DNA from: Pontibacter chinhatensis
Lineage (GTDB): Bacteria > Bacteroidota > Bacteroidia > Cytophagales > Hymenobacteraceae
Assembly (NCBI RefSeq): GCF_900113285.1
Contig: NZ_FOOT01000002.1
Coordinates: 1 to 64,000 of the forward strand
Direction: 5' to 3'
DNA length: 64,000 bases
Under the pieces are notes generated by a model. It did not search any database. It saw only the letters and a program-made list of their open reading frames with translations, and was not told the origin of the DNA. A program made the translations under genes and the position numbers. Below are positions 26,251 through 33,579 of the stretch, piece after piece (the stretch's first letter is position 1; the number at the start of each line of letters is the position of its first letter).

Positions 26251-27021
26251 ATGAAAATCGACGAAAAAGAACTGGATGAACTGAACAATAACGACATGCC
26301 TTACTTTAGCCAGTCAGGAAGAGGCATTTTTGTCGGGTTCGAATATCGTTTTTTAAGTCTGAGGAGGTATATTAACTATACGCACCTAGCTAATAAGGCT
26401 TACCTGGGGCACAGGCAAAATGAGTTTGATGCTTATGAGGCACAATCTGAAGCTCCCGAAGATCGCGTTTTTAAGCCCCCTTTTACCGGACAAGAGGAAG
26501 AATACTCGCTGTGGGAACTGACACTAGCTCAGAAAGAGAACCTCCTGGCTGACCAGGAGCACTTTAACGAGTACCTGTACAAGTCGCTTTTTATGCTGCT
26601 GTACAGCACTTTTGAAGATTTCCTGAAGGAGATAACTGCATACGGCGCAGAGCTTAGCGGCACAACTGTTGAATTGAAACCGTTCAACCATAAAATGTCT
26701 GACATACACAAACACTTGCTGTTCTTAAAGTACAGTTGCGGCTTAGAAACAGCACTGGATAAGGAAAAGATAGATCAGCTGGACCTATACAGAAAGATCC
26801 GCAATAAATTTGTGCATGCGCTTAGTAAGGATCTTCCTGAATTTATGCGGCAGGAAATTGAAAAGCTAGTACATAGCCAAGCTGAAAAGTTTGAGAAGCC
26901 TGACTATGAGTTTGTCATGCGTGCTTATGATACTTTTACTGATATTGCCTTCCGTATTCAAGAAGCTTTTGAAGAGCGTTTTTTCAACACAGAATGCAGA
27001 GATGGAGATGTTCTTAACTAA
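26251..27021 (+). CDS. HEPN-domain protein (RiboL-PSP-HEPN/Abi-like)
   Basis: A 256-residue protein; ATG 26251 is preferred over an upstream TTG. The C-terminal half is helical: FMLLYSTFEDFLKEITAYG and LYRKIRNKFVHALSKDLPEF, in which RNKFVH (residues 184-189) is the R-x4-H signature of HEPN ribonucleases. HEPN proteins commonly cut RNA in abortive infection or toxin-antitoxin systems. The gene is convergent with, and overlaps by 4 bp, the gene at 27018-27473. Composition is AT-richer than phoX-region genes. Enzymatic activity is inferred from the motif. Confidence 0.7.
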   Translation: MKIDEKELDELNNNDMPYFSQSGRGIFVGFEYRFLSLRRYINYTHLANKAYLGHRQNEFDAYEAQSEAPEDRVFKPPFTGQEEEYSLWELTLAQKENLLADQEHFNEYLYKSLFMLLYSTFEDFLKEITAYGAELSGTTVELKPFNHKMSDIHKHLLFLKYSCGLETALDKEKIDQLDLYRKIRNKFVHALSKDLPEFMRQEIEKLVHSQAEKFEKPDYEFVMRAYDTFTDIAFRIQEAFEERFFNTECRDGDVLN

Positions 27022-27473
27022 CCTGGTATAAAATAAATAGCCTGGGTATGGGGGCAGTCTAACTGTGCGGCCTCTTCCTCTAAAACCTCCATAGCTAAAT
27101 CATTGTCAAAGTCGCTTCTGGCTTCGAAGGCAAAAAGTAAGTTAGGACTTTTCACGTACTTGTTCTGCGCAAGAAAAACATCTTTGATATGCTTACGCAT
27201 GACTTCTCTATTACCAACATCGTTTCTGTCGTTATATACTGACAGAGGAATTATACTAAGGGCTGCCTTAGGCCAGAAAGTACCTGTTTCATTATTTTGG
27301 TTGACTTTTTTTGTCATTTCGTCTGCCACTGGCCCTAATCCTGCTCTGTCAGCAAAGACATTGTAAAACGTTAAGCCGTTCATAGCAGCACAAACAATGT
27401 GAAGCTTCTTATTGCTGTAATCTTCTGCTACAGCGTCTCCACCTAGTATTCCATAAAACTTGAGGATCTCCAT
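27018..27473 (-). CDS. Hypothetical protein convergent with the HEPN gene
   Basis: A 151-residue soluble protein (MEILKFYGILGGDAVAED…). It has no signal peptide or motif I know; the segments KLHIVCAAMNGLTFYNVF and AALSIIPLSVYNDRND suggest an alpha/beta fold. Its 3' end overlaps the HEPN gene by 4 bp on the opposite strand. A partner or antitoxin role is conceivable but opposite orientation argues against a classical operon. Confidence 0.5.
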   Translation of the reverse strand: MEILKFYGILGGDAVAEDYSNKKLHIVCAAMNGLTFYNVFADRAGLGPVADEMTKKVNQNNETGTFWPKAALSIIPLSVYNDRNDVGNREVMRKHIKDVFLAQNKYVKSPNLLFAFEARSDFDNDLAMEVLEEEAAQLDCPHTQAIYFIPG

Positions 27474-27518
27474 ATTTTTGCTTATGATATAATTTTGATT
27501 CTTTTAGCTGAGAGCGGT

Positions 27519-27991
27519 TCACTTCTTCTCTGCGTCCCGCTTCTGTTTTTGTAGTTTCCTGAACTCTTCCTTGCTCACTTCCTGTACCATAAAGCCAGCA
27601 TAAATGCTTTTTTCGTAAGGCACTATACCGGTTTCTTCCAAATCGTCATCCCTTGTATAACATTGGATTTCTTCCAGATAGATATACCCTATTATGTTCT
27701 CAGTAATGTTTTGAACGATGAATCTGTATGGAGTTCCTCTAGACCAACGCTGCTCTTTTCCATCCCAGCCTTTGTCCAGTTTTATGTAATAGCCTGGCAA
27801 ACCTCTGGGCTCATGGTGTATCATCAGCTTCTTATCGCCATAAATGTATTTGGTAGAGCGGTAAACAATATCTGTTAAAACATTATTCTAGAACCTGGTA
27901 GAATCAATTGGTGGCAATGGGTAAGGCAGCCATGTCTTAGCTCCACAAGGTACGGACTACCTTCTTCAAAGTCTGCATACTTTAATTTCAT
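27519..27991 (-). pseudogene. Hypothetical gene broken by a frameshift and a TAG
   Basis: The frame starts MKLKYADFEEGSPYLVELRH, shifts near 27929-27938 into WLPYPLPPIDSTRF, meets TAG (27888-27890), then continues NNVLTDIVYRSTKYIYGDKK and through an intact last 101 residues to EKK. Without the two lesions it would encode ~155 residues. A TGG to TAG change would restore the second lesion. The last part can start at ATG 27824 and might be made on its own. No family recognised. Confidence 0.5.
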
Positions 27992-28002
27992 GGCTGATGT
28001 AC

Positions 28003-28281
28003 TTACTGTCTACTCCCTAAACCCCTGATTCTAGCATCATAAAGCGAGTTAAACCACAAGCGTTTTAACGTAGCATTGGCTTTATCTTCCGACAGCTTAT
28101 TATACAGGTCCAGCTTCGTATCAATGAAGTCAAGCAGAGCCTGATCTAGCACATCGTTGAATTTATCTATAATGTCCTCGCGTGAGTTATTCGGATTGAA
28201 GATACCCAGCAGTTCCTGGTCACTTTCCAAGCGCTTACGGATCTGCTCGAAGTCTACCTTATCCTCCACAACCAACTTCAA
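28003..28281 (-). pseudogene. Possible C-terminal fragment of a type I restriction HsdR-like subunit
   Basis: About 92 residues with the pattern ESDQELLGIFNPNNSREDI, then KFNDVLDQALLDFIDTKLDLYNKL and LKRLWFNSLYDARIRG. This resembles the extreme C-terminus of some Bacteroidota type I restriction R subunits. Upstream in frame there is TAG (28312-28314), beyond which the frame stays open for ~45 codons (…VNLTTEGTSKGGGGGSYA). No helicase or nuclease motifs are nearby, so it is a truncated leftover. The family call is tentative. Confidence 0.4.
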
Positions 28282-28640
28282 GTCGCAGGTATTTTTGGAA
28301 AGTGGATCGTACTACGCGTAAGAACCGCCTCCGCCACCCTTTGATGTGCCTTCAGTTGTTAAATTCACGAAATTGTAAATTTTTATCCTTACTTTGTTTG
28401 AGGCATTAATTCTGGTACAGTATGATCTTCCTGATGGCAGAAACTAAATAAGCTAAATAACTTATTTGTTCAGAGAGGGATTACCTGAATTATCTTCAGG
28501 CAAGATAGTGAGAGTAGAACACTCAAAGGCCGCTTCGCCCTCGAATACTCTAAAGTTCATTATTGCTATGCTGTTCATGCTACAAAAGTACCCTTCTAAA
28601 ATGCAGCCTTTCTGCATTTCTCAAATATATTAAAAAATAT
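28282..28640. other. Gap between the HsdR-like fragment and the WYL gene
   Basis: About 360 bp. It holds ~45 open codons upstream of the HsdR-like fragment and a 32-codon minus-strand frame (28462-28560), neither convincing. The WYL gene's promoter must lie in the AT-rich right half, but no exact TAnnTTTG element is seen there. Confidence 0.4.
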
Positions 28641-29663
28641 ATGGCTAATAAGAATAAACTGGTTCGCTTAAAGGTGCTGGATGGCTGTTTCCGAAATAAA
28701 TTTCGCAGATATACTCTAGAAGATTTAATCAACGAATGTTCTGAAGCACTTGAGGAGTACGAGGGAGTATATAAAGGCATCAGCAAGCGCAGCGTGCAGG
28801 AAGACATGAAAGACATGCGCAGCGGCAAGTTTGGCTATGAAGCGCCTATTGTCTGTGAAGAAGGCTACTATTTCTACAGCGACAGAAGTTTCTCCATCAC
28901 CAATACGCCTCTTACGAAAGAAGATTACGAGGCTATCCGTAGTTCACTTGCCGTGCTGGAGCAATTCAGCGAGCTGGGCCAGCTGGAGGCGCTGCGCCAG
29001 GTGGAAGAAAAGCTGCAGCGTGTATTATCTACAAAGAAGGGTGATGCACGCTCCTATATCCAGTTCGAAAAGACCGAGTACCCGGCAGCTGAGAAATGGT
29101 TAAGCAGGTTACTTGGTCATACCAGAGCACAACAAGGACTTACCCTCTCCTATCAACCTTATAGCTATGAGGCACCGGCTGATTTCCCAACCTTTCCGCT
29201 GTTGCTGAAAGAGTACAACGGCCGCTGGTTCCTGATCGGCTACAATCATACCTATAACTCTCAGCAGAACTTTGCCTTGGATCGAATTATAGCTATTAAA
29301 CAAAACAATGCGTTAGTGGCTCCTGAGCATGCAGAAGAACTGTTAAGCCAGTTTAAGCACCTCATTGGGGTTAGTGTACCTGCTACAGGTATAGAAACAG
29401 TTATATTCCGCATCACCCCGTCACGCAGAAAGTATATCGAAACAAAACCGCTGCACAGTTCTCAGAGGCTGCTAGATGATGCCAACTGCATTTTTGAACT
29501 GAAGATAGGCGTGAATGTAGAGTTAAAGGCAAGGCTGATGAGCTTTGGCAGTGAGCTAGTGGTACTAGAGCCGGAGCATTTAAAGGAGAGTATGAGAACG
29601 AGTTATGCGGAGTCGTTAAACTCCTATAATGCTGAAGCCGAACAAAAACTCCTGCCACAATAG
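28641..29663 (+). CDS. WYL-domain transcriptional regulator
   Basis: A 340-residue protein starting at ATG 28641 (MANKNKLVRLKVLDGCFRNK). Residues ~1-75 form a winged HTH. The WYL domain lies at about 150-230 with LTLSYQPYS and YNGRWFLIGYNHTYN, followed by a WCX-like C-terminus. Such regulators bind a ligand, often nucleotides or ssDNA, and frequently repress defence operons (CapW/BrxR-like). It opens the plus-strand run with AddAB and the methylase-helicase genes but is followed by a terminator, so it may act in trans on that run. Confidence 0.82.
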   Translation: MANKNKLVRLKVLDGCFRNKFRRYTLEDLINECSEALEEYEGVYKGISKRSVQEDMKDMRSGKFGYEAPIVCEEGYYFYSDRSFSITNTPLTKEDYEAIRSSLAVLEQFSELGQLEALRQVEEKLQRVLSTKKGDARSYIQFEKTEYPAAEKWLSRLLGHTRAQQGLTLSYQPYSYEAPADFPTFPLLLKEYNGRWFLIGYNHTYNSQQNFALDRIIAIKQNNALVAPEHAEELLSQFKHLIGVSVPATGIETVIFRITPSRRKYIETKPLHSSQRLLDDANCIFELKIGVNVELKARLMSFGSELVVLEPEHLKESMRTSYAESLNSYNAEAEQKLLPQ

Positions 29664-29714
29664 AACTCCGTTACTCCTATTACCTCAAATTATTTAGACC
29701 TTAGGCTTTCATTC

Positions 29715-29736
29715 GCGCATCACAGATGCGCTTTTA
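29715..29736 (+). terminator. Rho-independent terminator after the WYL gene
   Basis: GCGCAT, five-base loop CACAG, ATGCGC, then TTTTAT: a compact stem with a T-run, 52 bp after the WYL stop codon. Confidence 0.65.
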
Positions 29737-30221
29737 TAATGCGGAACGGGAATAATTCCCGCGCCTATACATAATCTGATGTCACTTCCAGCAAAAGAAG
29801 AGTTGCTTTCAGATGATGACGGACGGTGGCCAAGGTGCTCTGTTCTGTAACCGCTTTCGTCTGATCTCTTAAAATTTAAGAGCTGCCCCAAGAAGGCTGT
29901 TTGTTACAACAGTAGCTTCTTTTTATAACCGGTCATACTCTGACACTCATAAGCAGAATATGACACCTTTTTTGAAATCATAAAAGCTTTGCACCTGGAC
30001 CTTACGCTGGTAAAACAAAACAAAGGCACACGACAAACTACAGTGAATCAATATAACTCATGCGAATTTAGTTGATAAGGCAGATCTAAGGCTGCGCTGA
30101 TCTCAGTTCAGGCATGATCTAAGCTGAAATGGCTATTGGATTATTTAATATAGATATTGCTTTATATAGTATTTATATTTATAATTCAATAGAAAACAAA
30201 CTTGATCTTAAAACCTGTCTG
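29737..30221. other. Gap upstream of addA with palindromes
   Basis: About 485 bp without a credible gene. It contains CGGGAATAATTCCCG (29747-29761), a CTCTTAAA-A-TTTAAGAG palindrome near 29870, and a second hairpin-plus-T-run candidate at about 29890-29935. The region before addA is very AT-rich and should carry its promoter. The palindromes could be operator sites, for example for the WYL regulator; this is untested. Confidence 0.4.
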
Positions 30222-33200
30222 ATGAGCTTAACCATCCTCCGTGCTTCGGCTGGCAGCGGCAAGACCTATGCCCTGACCATGAACTACCTGCAACTGCTCC
30301 TGCAACAGGACACGCCTTCCTATTTCAGAAGTATACTCGCCGTAACCTTCACCAATAAAGCTACCCAGGAAATGAAGGCCCGCATCCTGAAAGAACTGGA
30401 GAAGATCGCTTCCGCCGAAACACACAAAGGCATGGGCAAAGCCTTGTTGGAGCTCATACCTGTTACACCTGATGAACTGCAGAAACGCGCGCACAGTGCT
30501 CTGGTAAGTATCCTGCACAATTACAGCCATTTTAGCGTGAGCACCATCGACAGCTTTTTTCAGAAAGTGCTTCGCTCTTTTGCGCGCGAAACAGAATTAC
30601 CGGCTGGTTATACAATCGAACTAAATACTGCCAGGGTGCTGGAAGAGCTGACAGACCAGCTGATGGACAAGGCGGAGGATGATGCCTTCCTGCGGAACTG
30701 GCTTATACGGTTCTCAGCTGAGCAGATCAGCCAGGGAAAGTCCTGGGACATCCGCAAAAACCTGCACAAGCTCATCGGAGAAGTCGTGAAAGAGGGTTTT
30801 GTGGCGCAGTCGGAGGGCTTGAAACACCTGTCAAGCGACAGAACTGTTTCACAGAACTTCCTGGACAACCTAAGTACGATCAAGCGGAACTTTGAAAATG
30901 CCATGAGGTCTTTTGGAGAGGAAGCCCTGGAAGCAATTAACAACGCCGGCCTTTCCATAACAGACTTTAGCTATGGCAAGTCCGGTGTGGCCGGTTATTT
31001 CAATAAAATAGCCTCAGGAGATGCATATGCACCCGGAGCAAGGGTACGGGAAGTTGTATCCAAAGAAAAGGGTTGGTACTCCAAGAGCCTTAACAAAGGG
31101 ACCAAAGCGCTTATCGATGCAGTGGCAGCCCAGTGCCTGGATGAGTACCTGGAGAAGGCTGTTGGTTTATATGACACCACCTATGAAGAATACAGCTCAG
31201 CCTGCGCCGTACTCGAGCATTTCACTACCTGTGCCCTGTTAGGGGAGTACTTACAGTTACTGGAGAAATACCGAGCGGAAAACAACCTGTTGCTCATTTC
31301 AGATGTGGCGGAACTGCTCAACAAGATCATCGGAGAAGACGATGCCCCTTTTGTGTATGAGAAAACCGGTAACCGCTACAACCATTTTCTCATTGATGAG
31401 TTTCAGGACACCAGCCGCATGCACTGGAACAACTTCCGGCCGCTGCTAGATAACAGCATCGCCTCCGGCAACAAGAATCTAATTGTTGGGGACCCCAAGC
31501 AGAGCATTTACCGCTGGCGCGGCGGCGACCTACGCCTGATGCTACAGGATGTAGGGCAGCAACTGCCTAATGCCTCCCAGGCACAGCTACAGCATAACTG
31601 GCGAAGCTGCAAAGAAGTGATCGACTTCAACAACTGCCTATTTACCCATGCTGCAGAAGTGGTGGCTGAGGAAGCTGGAAAAGCGGCAAGAGGCAAGTCT
31701 TTTTCAGGCAACAGGAGCAACATTATACAGGATCTGCTATGTAACATAGAGGCAGTTTATGAAGGAAGTGAACAGCTGTTCCCGCATGAGAAGACGGCTT
31801 CGGGAGACAAAAGCGGCTTTGTGCAGGTCCAACTGGTGCTGGACCAGAGCAGAGGGAGGGACGCCCTGGGGCTCTCTTTCAAAGACCAGGCAAAAGAGCT
31901 GCTGATTAAAAATATCCATAAAACCTGTCGTGCAGGCTATACCCTCCAGGATATCGCACTACTTGTGCGGAGCAACGGAGAAGCGAGGGAACTGGCCGCT
32001 TACCTGGCCGCACACGGGCTGGACGTTTTAAGCGAAGAAGCACTGCGGCTAAATGCTGCGCATTCGGTGCAGCTGCTGGTCAACCTGATGCATTTGCTGC
32101 ACAACATCCGAAACAAACCCGCTGTTGCTGCCGCTGTTAAGTTATATGCCGCTATTCGTAATGTTAATTGCCCCGATGCAGCTACGCTGAAAAAAGCAGC
32201 TACAGCGAGTATAAATGACATGGCTGGCCTCCTGCCCAATGAGTTCATACAGGAGCACGTGAGCCTGAGCCGCATGGCGCTCTATGACCTGTGCAGCCGC
32301 CTGACCCGCATCTTCGGGCTCGACCAGTTGCAGGAGGAGGAGCATTACCTGGAGGCCTTCCTGAACGAAGTGCACCGTTACAGCCACGAGGAAAACGGTG
32401 ACCTGGGCGGCTTCCTGGACTGGTGGCAGGAGGAAGGCACTAGACAAAGCCTAAAACGGGATCAGGCGCCGAATGCAATCCGCATCCTGACCGTCCACAA
32501 AAGCAAGGGGCTGCAGTACCCGGTTGTCATCATCCCCTACTGCAACTGGAACCTGGATGTGGACACACAGGGCAAGACGAACATCATCTGGGCCGACTGT
32601 AAGCCGGAAGGTGTTCCTGCGGCGCATAGCAGTCTTTTCTATGGCTTGCCGCTCGCCGGCGTGCCTATCACCTATAAGAATGAGCTGGCTTCTACCTATT
32701 TCAGCTTTGAGCACCTACAGGAAAAACTACAGGCTTACCTTGACAACCTAAACCTGTTATACGTGGCCCTCACCCGTGCAGAAGATGCCCTGCTCCTTAC
32801 AGCCCAGGACCTGAAGGACAAGAGCGAAAGCCGTCATGTTGGCTGGGTGATCAAAGAGTGCCTCCAAGCTATGCATGCCCCCCTGGAAGGGCTAAGCTGC
32901 TCTACGGGCGAGCAGGAGTTCCTGTACACCCAGGCTGTATTTGGCGGGCTTACACCAAAGACTGAGCAGAAAGCAGCGGCAGCCCAGGAAGAAAAGCCTT
33001 ACCACACGCCACTCAAACACTGGGAACATGTGCTGCGCCTGCGTCGCCATGCCAAACCTGTTTACATGGAGGCCAATGAGCACATCGAGCAAAGCATAGA
33101 CTATGGCACCCTGGTGCATGATGTACTGGCGAAGGTAAAGTACCTGGATGCGTTGCCGGCAGTACTGGAAAGTATGCAGCTGGCGTCAGAGATCACACAG

Positions 33201-33533
33201 AAAGATGCGGAAGTTCTCAAAGAGAAAATGGACGCTTTGCTGCAGGACCCACAGGTAGCCTCCTGGTTCAGCGCCGAGTGGCAGGTACTCAACGAGCAGC
33301 CAATCCTGGGTGCAGGCGGCGAAATTCACCGTCCGGACAGGATCCTGCTAAAAGGGGAAAAAGCGGTGGTGATAGATTATAAGACCGGAGGTCGCCATAG
33401 TTCACATCATGCACAGCTAAGGCGCTACATGCGCCAGCTGGAGCAAATGGGCCTGGAAGCGGAAGCATACCTGCTCTATATCAACGATGAAAGCCCTGTG
33501 GTGAAAGTAGAATTGGAAGCCACCCCTGCCTAA
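30222..33533 (+). CDS. addA: AddA/RecB-like UvrD helicase-nuclease
   Basis: A 1103-residue protein starting at ATG 30222, where MSLTILRASAGSGKTYALT places the Walker A right at the N-terminus as usual. Further SF1A motifs: VTFTNKATQEMKARIL, HFLIDEFQDTSRMHW, VGDPKQSIYRWRGGD, ILTVHKSKGLQYPVVIIP and LLYVALTRAEDALLL. The C-terminal PD-(D/E)XK nuclease has HRPDRILLKGEKAVVIDYKT. Together with AddB it resects double-strand breaks for recombination and degrades linear foreign DNA. It is probably a housekeeping gene although it lies within an accessory run. Length is in the family range. Confidence 0.9.
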   Translation: MSLTILRASAGSGKTYALTMNYLQLLLQQDTPSYFRSILAVTFTNKATQEMKARILKELEKIASAETHKGMGKALLELIPVTPDELQKRAHSALVSILHNYSHFSVSTIDSFFQKVLRSFARETELPAGYTIELNTARVLEELTDQLMDKAEDDAFLRNWLIRFSAEQISQGKSWDIRKNLHKLIGEVVKEGFVAQSEGLKHLSSDRTVSQNFLDNLSTIKRNFENAMRSFGEEALEAINNAGLSITDFSYGKSGVAGYFNKIASGDAYAPGARVREVVSKEKGWYSKSLNKGTKALIDAVAAQCLDEYLEKAVGLYDTTYEEYSSACAVLEHFTTCALLGEYLQLLEKYRAENNLLLISDVAELLNKIIGEDDAPFVYEKTGNRYNHFLIDEFQDTSRMHWNNFRPLLDNSIASGNKNLIVGDPKQSIYRWRGGDLRLMLQDVGQQLPNASQAQLQHNWRSCKEVIDFNNCLFTHAAEVVAEEAGKAARGKSFSGNRSNIIQDLLCNIEAVYEGSEQLFPHEKTASGDKSGFVQVQLVLDQSRGRDALGLSFKDQAKELLIKNIHKTCRAGYTLQDIALLVRSNGEARELAAYLAAHGLDVLSEEALRLNAAHSVQLLVNLMHLLHNIRNKPAVAAAVKLYAAIRNVNCPDAATLKKAATASINDMAGLLPNEFIQEHVSLSRMALYDLCSRLTRIFGLDQLQEEEHYLEAFLNEVHRYSHEENGDLGGFLDWWQEEGTRQSLKRDQAPNAIRILTVHKSKGLQYPVVIIPYCNWNLDVDTQGKTNIIWADCKPEGVPAAHSSLFYGLPLAGVPITYKNELASTYFSFEHLQEKLQAYLDNLNLLYVALTRAEDALLLTAQDLKDKSESRHVGWVIKECLQAMHAPLEGLSCSTGEQEFLYTQAVFGGLTPKTEQKAAAAQEEKPYHTPLKHWEHVLRLRRHAKPVYMEANEHIEQSIDYGTLVHDVLAKVKYLDALPAVLESMQLASEITQKDAEVLKEKMDALLQDPQVASWFSAEWQVLNEQPILGAGGEIHRPDRILLKGEKAVVIDYKTGGRHSSHHAQLRRYMRQLEQMGLEAEAYLLYINDESPVVKVELEATPA

Positions 33534-33579
33534 ATAACCTGTAGCTAGAACATCATTTATCCTCTAACGACACCTTTTT

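Noticed and set aside
28462-28560. 32-codon frame MNFRVFEGEAAFECSTLTI…
   Set aside because: Too short, no ribosome binding site and no context; kept only as a remark on the gap.
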